Origin: Tribonema minus
Taxonomy: Eukaryota; Sar; Xanthophyceae; Tribonematales; Tribonemataceae
Assembly (NCBI GenBank): GCA_017506865.1
Contig: JAFCMP010000001.1
Coordinates: 248,001 to 312,000 of the forward strand
Length of the DNA: 64,000 bases
Direction of reading: 5' to 3'
The position numbers and the translations under genes are program-made. The notes beneath the pieces are model-generated. The model was not told the DNA's origin, made no database searches, and worked only from the letters and a program-made list of their open reading frames with translations. Below are positions 1 to 12,300 of the stretch, in pieces (position 1 is the first letter of the stretch; every line of letters starts with the position of its first letter).

Positions 1-695
1 ACTTGTAGCGTGTAATTGCCAGTTTCTACTCAGGCTTACTCCAATGCATTATTACAATTGCAAGGTGATCAATGACTAGCCGGTCTTCATGCCTGCAGTT
101 GCTCTCCTCCATACCCGCCGTAAGCGAATGCATAGCCTGCAGCATCCATATGCTCAACAGGCGTGGTAGCGTGCTTCATGCGGCAGACAGGGTACAGCTA
201 TGTACTAGTAGATGACGATGATATCAGGGGGCATCAGACCATCGCTGAGATTGCGTGGCATTGCTGATAACAGAGAGTGATCACTGATGAGTGTGTGGAT
301 TTCGGCAGGCTTGCACTCAACGTAGTTGTCAACGACGAAGCAGCCGAGGCACTTGAGCTTCTATAACTTGATGCATCTTGCTGCGCTGCGTCACACTGAT
401 GCACTGCTGACGTAGAGGCGCGCGTTAGCAGCATCTGATACTCTGAGGGAATAAAAGCCCATAGGAAGGTTGCAACACACTATGTAGTGCAGAGCAGCTT
501 GTGTCACAGCAGTTGACGCATGGTAGAACTTTGGTGAGCCGGCACGCGTGAGGAGTGACACGAGCGGTGACAAGGTGTTCTGCCTCAAATATTGCTTGAA
601 AAGCACTTCTCGATACTAGTCAGAAAAGAAATATCATTTCAGAATCCAGAAATGATAAAAAGAACTGAAGCTGCACAGCATCAGGTCCAACTCAC
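1..695. other. no secure gene; intron or flank 3' of the SLD5-like exon
   Basis: The exon at 696-952 (minus) ends in a splice donor, so this stretch should hold its first intron and perhaps later exons. I looked on the minus strand for the conserved SLD5 helix around R-x-x-x-[LV]-x-x-Y-L-R and found only a superficial Y-L-R match near 590 whose flanks and phase do not fit. The remaining exons probably lie left of the window. One TACTAGTA palindrome is at 203-210. Confidence 0.4.
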
Positions 696-952
696 TTGTA
701 ATCATCCAGGATAGCCTGCACTGAGGTCAGCTGCTCCAGCATCTTGTCTATGATCTCATCCCTGTACACCAGCAGCTCAGGTGCGCACACCTCGCCGACC
801 CAGGCGTTTTGTAACTCCACGACAGCATCGGGCAGCGCCTGACGCTGCACTGGTGGTGCTGTCTCCTCCTCCTGCTCGTCCTCGCTGCGGATAGGTGAGC
901 CAGGAGGTGACAGGTGCTCGTCCAGATAGCCCTGATCCTCGAAGTCAGACAT
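696..952 (-). CDS. SLD5: GINS complex subunit SLD5-like, first exon (partial)
   Basis: First coding exon of a GINS subunit. GINS (Sld5-Psf1-Psf2-Psf3) joins MCM2-7 and Cdc45 in the replicative CMG helicase in the nucleus. The exon encodes 85 residues: an acidic, Pro-rich start (about 1-35), then the family signature at about residues 45-75, an LQNAW segment followed by an APELL segment and an I-x-x-x-L-E-Q-L helix. This matches the start of the SLD5 helical domain (LxxAWxNExxAPELL...EQL in animals and fungi). The exon ends in phase 2 at a GTGAGT donor, so the later exons and the C-terminal beta domain are missing. The start is the only ATG ahead of the acidic leader, and an AACTTC-type motif lies 80-105 bp upstream. 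Family assignment rests on this short motif region; the rest of the gene was not found. Confidence 0.78.
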
Positions 953-1933
953 GCGAGACTTGCTGCTTCACGAACTGCTATACTGGGAGACTACTGCCTG
1001 CTGCAGCTCCCGCTTTGTTCGCTTTCTCCAGCGAACAACTTCAACTTGAAAACTTGACAGCGCGCGAAATCGGTTTGAAAATCTGGAATGTAGTTGTTTG
1101 CAATAACGTCGAGAGGTCGACGTGTAGCATGTTGTGAACGCAAGTCCTCCAGGAATACTCAGAAGCTTGGAAGGTTCGAAGGATTTGGAGGCTGCACTGA
1201 GAACTCACAGAAGTATGCTGCAGTTCTGCAGTCCAACCCATATAAGTATGCTGCATTGCTGGTCTGCAGTCGTGTACATGTTAGTATCAACAGCTAGGTA
1301 AACATTCCTGCACGCAATCAGCAGGCTGCTTCTGTGCATCGCATGCTCAACAGCCCATAGGTCGCATTACCATGAGTTTGCATGTTTGAACGCGCAAGCT
1401 TCAGTGCAGCACTCCAGTGTCTGACACCCAAGGTCACAGCAACAGCAGCAGCGCAGCAGCAGAACACATAGCACACAACAAAGGCAACAGAACTTGTACA
1501 CTGTCAGAAACGGCTACATTGCAGGAATAAATGGTGTGTAAATTAATGGTGTGCCTGATTCAGCAGCAGTGCTGCTAGGATGTGTTTGCATGGTCCACAC
1601 AGGTCCTTAGGGTTAGCACCACCAGTGCCTTCGCAGTGGCATACCAGCGGTACGCCATTTGTTGAATATGTGACTCAGTGACAATGAGGTCTCAAAAACT
1701 TCGTGGTGATTTCGGCGCGCTAATGGGGTGCCAGATGGACCATGCTGTGCAGCGGTGACTCCGCTCTTACACATGTCCTCGACACCCTCTTTCTGCATGC
1801 GACTGGAATACCTTCGCACATGTTGACGCAAACGGTTCGATCCACGGTGTCTTTTTACTTCGAATCTCTACTTCATCCATCGTCAACCGCATGTAGTCCG
1901 TTGTTTCAGCGGTGCCTGCTGTGTCAACGCCAT
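953..1933. other. intergenic region with AACTTC motif; no gene seen
   Basis: This lies between the SLD5-like start and the 3' end of the GPI-type protein gene, both on the minus strand. At about 1035-1058 there is an AACTTCAACTT run, the same motif found between RbfA and PNUTS, so it may be promoter sequence for the SLD5-like gene. I saw no convincing coding exon. Short open frames here have no domain or splice support. Confidence 0.45.
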
Positions 1934-3211
1934 TTACAAAGTGAGGACCGCCGCCGCGACCGCCGCCAGCGCCAGCGCTGCCGCGCTGCACGCCGCGTGC
2001 GCCCCCGCCCCATCCTCCTGGGCAGCGTCCGGGCTGGTGCTGCCGCCGCCACCGCACGCCTGCGCCGCAGGTCCCAAGGCAAAGGCGGAGCACGCCTTGG
2101 TGGTGCCTGCGCGTATGTCTGCGACGGCGGAGAAGGCGTCGGCGCAGGTGCTGGTGGCGGCGGCAGCGTCTGCGTCGTCGCCGTCGTAGTACTGGCAGCC
2201 GCGGATGCGGCACAGGCCCTGCTCCAGCTCCTTGCTGAGCGCGACGTTGTTCCACAGCGTTTGGCCGACCTTGCGACGAGGAGAGGGTGCACGAGAGGAC
2301 AGGCGCTACTGGGTCGGTGACGTTCGCTGCTGCTACTGGCCTCTGCGAAGTCAGTGCGTGACGTTAAGCAGCGCTGGTCACGATGGCATGCGCGGTGTTG
2401 TTGCCATAGCGTCCAGGATGTATGCGTGCAATGCACAACTGATTGCATGCATCAGCAACTGTAACAAACTGGCTGGCGCACAAGTTCTACCTGCGCAAGT
2501 GCAGCAGAGGCATACGCTCTACTAGTAGCGGTACCGTCTTGTCTATGATTACGGACACTGGACGGGCTTTTGTTGGTTTTAATGCCAAAACGAAAACATA
2601 GGACACCCTGTTAATAGCTGCACCTCATGCTGCTTTGAGGGCGGAGGTGTGCATAAGTGCCATCGCTGGGATCAATTTTTAACAGCCTATTTGAAGTTTG
2701 CGCAGTCATTTACTAATGCCTTGCTCACCTGTGCCATCTCCGTACTACCTTGTGTGGTTTTCAGGTATGTGGTGAGCTGCGAATAGCAGCCAGACTCGTT
2801 CGTCGTGCAGTCCACCCCCCCCACTGTTTCTCGCAATATTACCTTGCCAGCCACGTCCGGATCCTCCATGAAAAAGGTAGGGAAGCCTGCGCGCAGCGAC
2901 ATGGCAACACTGGAGCCATCGAATCGGAGGTAGTTCACCAGTCCAGAGGCTGACCCACCGGTGCCATCTGGATTGGGAAACAGGGTCGCCAGCAGATCAG
3001 GGTCGATCGCTTCCCGTTTGATGTTCAGATCATCCAGGCAGTCTTGAGAGCAGGCAGTGTACGCTCTGAGGACGCCATCGCCAAGCTGCCCTATCGCACT
3101 GCAATTCGCTGCATCCTTGCCCTTGAACTGGCAGACATCTGATCCACATGGGTCCACTGCAGCGCCTACAAGTGCGGCGCCGCACACGAACAATAGTGCT
3201 GTGCTTTTCAT
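1934..3211 (-). CDS. secreted Cys-rich protein with GPI-type tail (2 exons)
   Basis: Two-exon model: exon 1 at 2729-3211 (161 codons) and exon 2 at 1934-2269 (111 codons plus TAA), phase-0 intron, GTGAGC donor, and an acceptor ending CAAG after a pyrimidine-rich stretch. Residues 1-17 form a signal peptide (hydrophobic LLFVCGAALVGAA). The body has many Cys residues (near 22, 27, 37, 54, 58 in exon 1; about six in exon 2) and an NxS/T site, consistent with a disulfide-bonded extracellular domain. The last 17 residues are small and hydrophobic (SAAALALAAVAAAVLTL), the form of a GPI-attachment signal, so a surface-anchored protein is inferred. If the intron is not removed, exon 1 reads through for 13 residues to a stop, giving a 174-residue secreted form. 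I recognise no family. Exon 2 shows dense Ala/Gly GC-rich codon use. Confidence 0.68.
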
Positions 3212-3858
3212 CGCAGACCAGGGCCGCAGTGCACGATTTGGTTTGCCTTAGTAGGTGCTGTCAGGCCAACAGCAACAATTGGTAGAGCTCTGTGCTGCAT
3301 CTGCTTGCTCTCTCTTTGCCTGCTCGCGGTAATTGACAGCGAGGAGACCGGAGTGCATCACTGCGCACCATCGGGACCTTTACAATTGATGTACTCAGCG
3401 AATGTTGGACCATGGAAATTGTGTTACTGCCCGCTCTGTGAGCTTGGTGAGCGAGTGGCTTCACTAGCTGCCAAGCAAAACATGGGAACACGGAAGTTCT
3501 TTCGCGGTGACTCGCCTTTCTTCTGGAAGTGACTTGCCAACGTGGATGTTGGTGGTGATACGATCTTGGCTCCTGGTTCATCTGCAGTCAGTTCGATGAT
3601 CTTAGTGATGGCTGTCGGACTGGCATATGCAAACATGCAAACACCGCATATTTCCACAGTCGAGCGATGAAGTGGCTGACAGCGACGTTTAGCACAGCTC
3701 AGCGCAAACACACGTCCCCACCGAAAAAGCTACATCAAGGCAGCGCGTCTGTGATTATTGCAAGGTGGCAGAGCAAGTTGCTCCATGCAGATGTGATCTC
3801 TACGCAGTATGTACAATTTCTGTACCAGTGCAGTGCCCCCCCCCCCCCCCCCGTCTGT
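3212..3858. other. intergenic region with poly-C tract
   Basis: This separates the plastid-targeted gene (its stop at 3859) from the start of the GPI-type gene; both are on the minus strand. A run of 17 C lies at 3836-3852, just beyond the stop codon. No exon or RNA gene was recognised. The promoter of the GPI-type gene should lie directly above 3211, but no motif stands out. Confidence 0.4.
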
Positions 3859-6800
3859 CTAGAAGTATTTGTTGACTCTTCCACTTTGTGTAGATTCCTG
3901 GCTGTGATTGTGATCGACGGTGGCTGCTGAGCCAAGATCTTGAACCACTGTCACCGTCACCGCAGCATCATCTACATCTACCTTCACATCGCTGACCATG
4001 CTACCTTTACCCCCCACATCGACGGGAGGTTGCCTGAAAGGCGGTACCCGTGGGAGGCCTCTGGACACCGGGTCCGCCGCTTTATCAAAAGCGCTGTTGA
4101 CGCTTTCAGAGAAGCGCGTGAATGCCGACCGCGCCGCCTGCGTGGCAGTGATGGCTGCCTCCTGCAGCGGCACCACGATGGTGCTGCGGTGCGGGTTGGC
4201 GCCCGCCGCCGCCGCCGCGCTGCGCATCGGTCTCGGGCGCACCCCCTGCCGCCTCTGCTGCCCCAGCGAGTGCTCGAACGTCGCGAGCGTCTCGTTGATG
4301 GAGCGCTGCGTGTCCTCGAGCGCCGCGCGCAGCACGCTGACCGCCTCGCTCTCCGCGACCAGCGCCGTGTACGTGGCGGCCTGCGCGAGCTTCTCGGTGC
4401 TGTTGAGCCCGCCGACCAGCGCCTCCAGGGTCACGCCGCCGTACGCCGCCGCGGCGGCGTCGCCGCCGCCACCGCCGCCCTGCGCGTGCGCTGCCTGCAC
4501 GACGCTCGCCGTCGCGTTGGCCAGCGACAGCAGCCGCACGCCGTCGAGTAGCGCCTGCGGCACGGCGTAGCTGCCGGTGACCGCACCGTACACGTCCTGC
4601 ACGCTCAGCGCGCCGAGGCCCTGCGTGTCGAGCTTGCGCGTGACGGCCTCCAGCGCGCGCACGCGGCGCACGACCTCCGGCGGCAGGAGGTCTCGGATCA
4701 TGAGGTACGTGGTGTCGATGTTGTTGCTGAGGCTGCTGAGCCGTGCGAGGCCCTCCGCGCTCGTGCTCCACTCCTGCAGGATGCGCTCCACCTGCGTAAG
4801 GGCGGCTTGCGGTGTGTGGAGCCGCGTTGCGTATGTGGTGGCGGTACTTTTCGTGACATGCTGTATAGCTTGGCAGTGGCCAACCCAGGTTTGTAGTTGA
4901 TCACTTTGCTCTGTATCTGAGCACATATTGCGTCATCGCTCTGCACCTCGGCTGCGCCTCACCTCACAAGAGGTCAAGGTTTCGGCTGAAATAGCTCAAT
5001 CAGATCTGCCGAGGTCAACGAGCATGGACGAGAAGGCTCTTGCAGCCGTTGCGTCTACTGTGTCGTGTGCTGCTGGCTATGCGTAAGCGGTTACGTCAGC
5101 GTACTGTTGACAAGCCATGTGGTGCGCACCCCCTCACAACTGATCGATGGCTGGAGCAACCAGTTGACATGAGATAAAGATACCGTCTGGCATCTGATAA
5201 TAACAACTGCCAGCAATTGGTGTAATCACACTTGCACCATTTGCAAAGCCATCACTGTCTCACTCATGAGCTGACATGACATGCATGCATGATCCAAGCA
5301 AGGAAGATGTCCGATCGAGCACCCTGCAATCGTGATACCTGCACCCAGTGAACACCCTCTCATTACTGCCCTCTGATGACGCTACCAGAGAAAAACCCTG
5401 TGCCATCCTATGCAACGAAAAAAATACCTGTGCCATCACAAGCCATACGGTATGTACCTGCAGTTGCACCATGTCCAGCAGAAACACCTCAAGCTCGCTG
5501 TTCCCCACGCCTCGCTTCATCCACTGCTGCACCTCACGCGTCACCAGCGGCACCACGTCCCAGCCCGACTCCACCAGCTCAGATGCCTGTGAGGGAGGGC
5601 AAGCAAGCGAGGATGGCACTCCGCCGTCACATGCAGCCGTGACACCATAGTTCTCTGTACCACGACGACAAATGCCACTTGCTGGATTACTGCCATACAT
5701 GAATACCAATATATCCTTGCCGTTCCTCATCAAGTCCCCTACAACATTGCCAGCGCCCATGGTAACGCTCACCTTCTCGCCCAGCGTAACGTACGTCTGG
5801 TTGAGCAGCACGCGCGCCTTTGGCTGCACCTCCGCAGGCAGCGCGTCCACCTGCGCCGACACCTCACGCTTCAGCACCTCCACCGCGCTGATGCCGGCAA
5901 CCGCCAGCAGCCACTCCTTGGGCAGCCGCGGTATGACCTGCTTGGTGACGCTGTCCTGCAGGCGCCCCCACGGTACCCGCGCCAGGATCTGCCTGTTGGC
6001 CGTGAGCGCGAAGGTGGAGGAGGTACCGAGGCGGCAGCAACAGCGTTCACATCTGACCGTCAGGATGGTTCACCAAGATTGTAGCTGTGGTCTGCTGCAA
6101 GTGGAACCAGTCGCTGTTGCCTCTCACGGCACCAGCGTTGCTCATCAGTGGTGGTGGCTCACTGCACAGGAGAACCTGGCCCTCTCAACGGGCAGATGAG
6201 GTTTGCGCTTGGGAGCGAGGCGACCACAGCTGTGCCGCGTGAGACGAGCAGCTATACTGGCAGCCATGTGCCAGCGTCCAGCAGGCTGTGATGCAATACC
6301 AGCCAAATATTGGACAAACAAACATTGAAGTTCTGATGCCAAATCTGCAAGTGATCTGTTGCTCACCGCGCGAGGCGCTCCTTGATGCCTTCCACAACAG
6401 GTTCGCCGGTTGCTGGCAGCGGTGGGCGTGGCGTGGATAGCGACCACGCTCCGCAGCTGAAGTCCAGTTTTGGCAGCTGCTGCTGCGCTGATGCAATGTC
6501 CCTGTCGTGCTGCAGGGAGTCAGGTGCGCCAGCAGCATCCAATGCCTCTGCTGCTGCTACCAGCTCAAGCGTGGCACGCGCCTCTGCTACATCTAAATGG
6601 GCAGCAGTGTGAGGGCGTGTCTCATCCTGAGATCGTGCTGGTCGTTGCCGTGCCTTGTCAGTGTATTTAAACACCAGCTGCAGTAATGCTTTCGAGCGTG
6701 ATTGTGTGTATAGTGGGTCGGCATCGCTGGGAACTCCGGTCACTCTGGTCGCAGGGCGAACATCCTGGCATCCTGCATTTCTGAGGCGTGGCTGCAGATT

Positions 6801-6899
6801 ATGTCGCCATGGGGCTACCGCAGGCCCTGGTACAAAGGCAAGAGGTGCAATAGCCACCGAAAGGAGAAAGATTATGAATACCTGTAACCTGGTGCTCAT
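3859..6899 (-). CDS. plastid-targeted protein of unknown function (4 exons, 604 aa)
   Basis: Four exons: 6367-6899, 5773-5992, 5458-5586 and 3859-4791. Phases agree (2, 0, 0) and donors are GTGAGC, GTGAGC and GTACAT. Residues 1-21 are a signal peptide ending in PLA and followed by FVPGP, with a basic stretch after it. This is the bipartite leader of secondary red plastids, so import into the plastid is inferred. The mature part has a helical, Ala-rich domain (about 100-165), an R-Q-I-L-A-R-V-P-W segment at the exon 1/2 junction, an Ala/Gly low-complexity stretch (about 400-425) and a Val/Asp-rich C-terminus. Exon 4 is mostly heptad-like helix, possibly coiled coil. I recognise no family. A start 35 codons upstream is in frame, but ATG 6899 places the signal peptide exactly at the N-terminus. 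Confidence 0.68.
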
Positions 6900-9391
6900 T
6901 TCCAACCTTTGTGCACTGCAAACACAGTTGCAAGCTGTTGCCAATGCATACCCCTTGTACTGCTCGGTCACAGCAATGACGCTCAATTTGATCTACACTT
7001 CTCGTCCTGTCAGCTCCAGCTCGCTCGTTGTTTTCTCTCCTTCAAGTTCTGCTTCAACTTCAAGCTCAGCCCTGAAGCAGTCTTCGGGCCTGATGGCGCC
7101 CAACGCACTCCTCTGGAGCATTGCTCACATGCGGAGGATGGAGCTAGGGCATTCAGCGCGCTGCTTGTGGAATTGCCAGCGCCAGCAGCGCCAGACGGAG
7201 CTGGAGATTGGATGGTGCTTGTGGAGTCGTTGGGAGCAGCAGCAGCAGCTGCGCCAGCAACAGCAGCTCTTCCGCACCTGCATGCAGAGGCACTAACTTG
7301 GAGCCTGGTTGGCGCCCATGATTGCTACAACCACTCCTCTGGAGTGGGCACTGTTGTGGGGCCCGCAATTGCTTCAACCACTTCGCCGGGAGTATCGCCC
7401 GCGAGCTGGGGACGGACATGTGTGCGTTAGAGCTTGAGGGCAGTCAGGCAGCTGCAGCAGGCAGCTGCTGGGGGAGTTCCGCAACAGCCGGAGGACTCAG
7501 AGGGTAGTAATACCACCAGTGGTAGAAGTATTAGCAGCAGTAGAGGTAGGGGTAGCTGTACTTGGACAGGAATGGGATGCGCTTAGGTGCACCCTTGTGG
7601 TGCGCTGGGCGCTATTTGCTGACGGTATGGTGTCTATACTGCACAAACTTTGCATGCCACACAGGGTTCTTCGCCCCTGAAAGCGAAATAAATTAAAAGT
7701 GTTCATTAGGGCACGCCCTGTCTGCAGTGGGCATACCACTGGCAACCGCGGTGGTTCCGCTCACCAAATCACTCTACTGCATGCTGCGACAATGTTCCAG
7801 CATGGAATCACGTCGTTGTCGTGTGCTATAGATGGATGCCGCCTATTGCACCGAGTGACTGAGTCACAGCAAACTGCAGTGCCGCAGTAACAGCTGGCAC
7901 ATAATATAACAACACGACTGGTGGTGTTGCACCTGCAGGTGTCAGTGAGGACGATTGTGGCCTTGGCGGCAAGTACTGCATCTGCCCAGGGGATGCGCCT
8001 GGCATGTACGTTGACCAAAAACAAGTGCTGCGTTGCATCAAACACCAGTGTACGAGAACAGCCCGGCCGGCCCATGCATTGACAATACTTCCTCACTACC
8101 CCGCAATGCACACGGGCGTACCAAAGCACAGCACTGCGGTATCACATGAGACATCATCGCTAGCAGCAGTAGATTCTGCCTCGATGGATATCTGAGAACA
8201 AGCCCTGGACATACGACATGCACACTCGATACCTCTGACATATTCAAAGCATCAGCACGCAAGCACATGCCCTCTGCTGCGCTGAACGCTGAGCGCTGCC
8301 ACTTGTGCCTTGCAGGCGCATGCAGGGCGGTTCTGGTGTGCCGCTGCGACGTGGGCGAACGCTTCGTGACGCTGCGCGTGCTGGACGACGCCCATCGATG
8401 GCCGCAGCAGTGGCAGCGGCGGCGGCGGCGGCAGCGCAGCCGCCAGTCACTTCGCTTCACGGTCGTGGTCGCCACCAACCGCATCGCGTACACTTATGCT
8501 ATCGCATGCGGCGGCACCAGCTGGCGCGGACACGGAGATTTCATGTCAACATGCTGCCATACGAGAGTACTAGTAGGTGCGCACAGTCTCTGTGCATTCC
8601 TAGCTGTTGATAGTTGTGTTGAAAGGCAAATTAGCTCCATGTATACAGAGATCAAGCTGGGGCAAGAAGATGACAATGAATATGCTTGGATGCATTGATC
8701 GAATACCAGCGTGGGTGGCGCATGAAGCTCACCAAGGGGCTGAGATATACATGAGCGACAAGAGGACCAACAGACCACAAATTGCGGCTGGCGCGCGTGT
8801 TGCAAGAAAATATCACTGGAAAGCAACACGTCAGACTTGCACGACCTTCAACAGACACTCAGGAAAACCTCAACATCCTGACAGGTGGCGATGAAATGGC
8901 GACACTTGATTCAGAGTCCGAATAGCGAAATGATCACTGCAGTCTTTTTTAACAATTTGAAAGAATAAATCTCAGACGTCGACGAAACATTATGCAGCTA
9001 AATGAGCGCCACTGACGGCAGCGACACATGCTCAGCGCTGTCAGACAGCGCAGCACTACTGTAAGCACCTAAATTGTGCGCCCACATACCATCGTGAAGC
9101 TGCTTGTAAGATGTGGACACGTGGCAAACTGCAGGGCTTCTCGGCACTGCTACTGCTGGCGGGCACTTTGTGCGTTTGGAAACCAGATGTTGGAGTGTTG
9201 TAGAGTTGTGTGGGGAAGGGGCATGAGCGGCAATCACTCATGCATAGACGAGTGTTGCAGTACTGCTCAACACACGCGTGGACCGGTAACAAGCGTGTAC
9301 GTCTGTGGGATGAGACCGTGACCGCAGTCTAACCCTGAATCTAATTTTGAACCCTCAACCCACCGTGGCAACACACCACGCACTACGCTCA
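6900..9391. other. about 2.5 kb without a secure gene; two weak coding-like stretches
   Basis: The promoter of the plastid-targeted gene should lie just above 6899. Two GC-rich stretches on the plus strand are open and protein-like but have no start, splice partner or known domain: about 7060-7430 (an Ala-rich frame with L-S-P-E-A-V-F and a V-V-G-P segment) and about 8314-8590 (after a TGCAG acceptor, with RAVLVCRCDVGERFVTLRVL). They could be exons of unmodelled genes or relics. AACTTC-type motifs occur at about 7020-7070, and a TACTAGTA palindrome is at 8570-8577. Confidence 0.3.
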
Positions 9392-12300
9392 TCAGCGCCT
9401 CACGGCAAACACGGTGGCTCTCTCTGAGTGAGCGCTGCTGCCTGCTGCGTCCCCTTGCAGCTGCTCGTCTTCAGGCAGCTCCGGCGCCACCTTGCCACTG
9501 GAGCGCAGCGCCACGGATGGCGACTGCTGCTGCGACAGGGCGGCGGTGGCGACGCCGGCGCCAGTGCTGGTGGCCAACGTGTCATCCTGCGCAGTGCGCA
9601 GGCTTGCTGAGAGCGGCTGTGCCGCTTGCTGGTGCCGCAGGCTAGCACAAGACCCTGCATCTGGGGGAACAAAAGGGGGGCCTGCGGCCTCCGACGCCTG
9701 CAGCGGATAGAGGTGCTGCAAGGCGGCGCTGAGGTCTGCATCGAACAAGCCCCCAGTGTCGATTGCGGCCTGCGTGAACACGCTCTGCGGGTGCTGCTGC
9801 TGCTGTGGCTGGTGCTGCTGCTGCTGTGGCTGGTGCTGCTGCTGGAGGTGGTGGTGCTGCTGCACCATTGGGTTCAGCGCATTGTCCATGAAACACGCAT
9901 CGGCCATATCCAACAGCGATTCGTCGTCGAGCCGCCAGTTGCGCCAGCAACTCCTCGTCCACAGGTGCGTCCTGAAGTTTGGCAGCGTCGTAAAGGTCGT
10001 CTGCATCAGGATCAAAGCTGGCGGCGCGTCCACTGCTGCCCAAGCCAGCAGCAAAATGGGCGCCCACAGCAGTGTCCGGCACACCGCGCCAGTGGCTAGC
10101 ATCAAATCTAAGCCCAGGAGCCTCTGCATCAGCGGCACGCTTCGGGATGCCGTCCTCAGAAAGGTAATCATCGGAGCCGTAGAGGGTATCCTGTGCCACG
10201 TCAGCCGGCAGCGGCGGGCGCACGGGCCGTGGCATCGGCAGTCGCAGCGCACCGGCGCGATGCTCCGGCGCGTCGTCAACATCTGCGGCAGCCATTGTGC
10301 CCGCAGGTGCCAGCGTATATGAGCCCTGGTTCCCAATTTGATTGGTGACGTCGCCGCCGCTGTTGCCGTGGTCGTCTTCGTTGCTGCTGGCTGCGGAAGA
10401 CACGCGCGTGGCGGCAGCGGCGTCGTACGCGTCTGCCGGGTACGATGCGTTGCGCGGCGGTGCCTCCTGTGCAGTCTCCTCCTCTGGGGTGACACGCTCC
10501 CACAGCTTGGTATTTGGAGCGCGCCCGCACCAAGTGATGTACATCGCGGAGGGCTGCGTGGCAAGGTCGATCGCCGCCACCTCACCGGGGTGGAGGTCTA
10601 GCTGCGTGCAGTGCGTGAAGATGCGTGCTGCGCCGTGCGCATTCATGTCTGCCACGATGCGATGGACAGCGGCGCACCGGAACTCGCTGCGATTTCCGAA
10701 CACGCGGCAGCACAATCACAGGAGTGGGGGAGCGGAATGGAATGGGGGTGAGCAAGTCATTTTGTGGGGCATTTACATGAAGCAGTTGCGCAAGCATATG
10801 TACATGGCTAGGGCATGTGATTGCAAACCCGTTTTTTGCGCTGACTTGCTTGTCAACAGCTGTAAAACCCAGTGTCATGGCCATCAGCATTTTGCTCGCA
10901 AGAGATGATTGGTGAAAATTGTAGAAAAAGGCATAGTGTGATATCGACTTTGGCCTGAGCTGGACCTCTCTGGGACTGTAGATGTTATTACGCTCAAAAG
11001 CAACTGCCATGCGGTGGTCATGCTTTACGCCTTCTCGGCAGATAATTGTAGACACAATAAGATGTTAGCTGCAGCGCATGTGTGTGTGCGTGCGCCTACG
11101 GCAGCACAGCTAACACGCGATGCAACTCTAAGACAAGTCACTGGTGGTATGTCTGCTGCCTTCATGTAGCAACAGGCATGTAGTCGTAAACGCATCTACC
11201 TGTGGTCTCACAAGGATAACTGTCAACGGGGGCCGCCGCAGAGTTGCGCATCGACTTGCAAGCACCTTGTAACACCCAACGCGCACGGACAGCCCTACAT
11301 GGGGTCAGGATCACAGGGTAGAAATCAGAGGTTGGGATTGGGTTGAGCTTCAACGCCGCTGCGCACCTGCAGAGGCAGAGGCGCGCCTTGCCCTCCTCGT
11401 GCACCGGTAGCATGTCGCGGCCTTGTGCCAGGCCCATGGCGTTGACGGCGTGCGTCAGGGCGTCGTGCTCCGCGCGCAGCCCCGCATTTAGCAGCAGAGT
11501 CGCCACCCAGTGGGTCTGCATGGGGGGGAAGCCAGGGAGGGGGCGGGGCTGTGGTTCACCCGGGGTTGAGAGCCTGAGCAATGGTAACGTATATGACGTA
11601 TGCCATTAAGCCCCCCACACTTTGGTTAGGGCATGATGATTGAAAGAGGGCTAAATATACCATGTCATGGGCAAGCAGCAGGATCAACCGCTCAGACAGG
11701 GGTACACGGAATAAGGCCCCCCTCTCAATGTGTTGCTGCACAAATTGTGCCTATACTTCTGCAAGTCACGTTTTGAGGCCACATTTCAGCCTTTTGAAGC
11801 GAACTTGAGCCTGCGCAGACCATACTTTTAGTGATGAATCTTGCATCCCATTACGTGATCCACTACTAGGTCAATTGACACAAGAACTGCCAGAATTAAT
11901 AAACCTGTCTTGAAGTTAGATGTTCAGAGTGGGCAGCGGCCTGAATCACAGGCACGGAAGGCGACGACAGCGCTGCTGTGTATGATGGACGTGGACTTTG
12001 TGCACTCCTTGCCAATGGGTAGGTGTCATCTACAGTAACTCCTTTACGCCGTGCACTCAGGAACGTGAATGGCACATCAGTTCTTGAACTGCACGGCGCA
12101 AGAGTTTATCACCTATTGATGCTGGCAGGTCAAACTTCAATCATGCTGGCGGCACCTGGTGTCCGAGGCGGCGGATCACCCATGCCTCGACGAAGCAGTG
12201 GGTAAGAGCACCTTGCCCACATAGCTGGGCACTGAATTCGTGTTGATGCTTCATTGCTGTTATATTGCAGTTCCTGTGGATTGCAGCTTATGCCACATGC

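Noticed and set aside
1742-2448. Long Arg/Ala/Pro-rich open frames on both strands over 1742-2448
   Set aside because: They are shadows of the GC-rich second exon of the GPI-type gene (1934-2269, minus). The third frame has the Cys pattern, acceptor and stop.
3940-4771. Plus-strand and alternate minus-strand frames over 3940-4771
   Set aside because: Low-complexity Arg/Ala translations opposite or offset to exon 4 of the plastid-targeted gene, which has consistent splice phase.
8314-8590. Plus-strand exon candidate after TGCAG at 8309-8313
   Set aside because: One frame is protein-like (RAVLVCRCDVGERFVTLRVL), but no neighbouring exon, phase partner or domain was found, so no gene is called.
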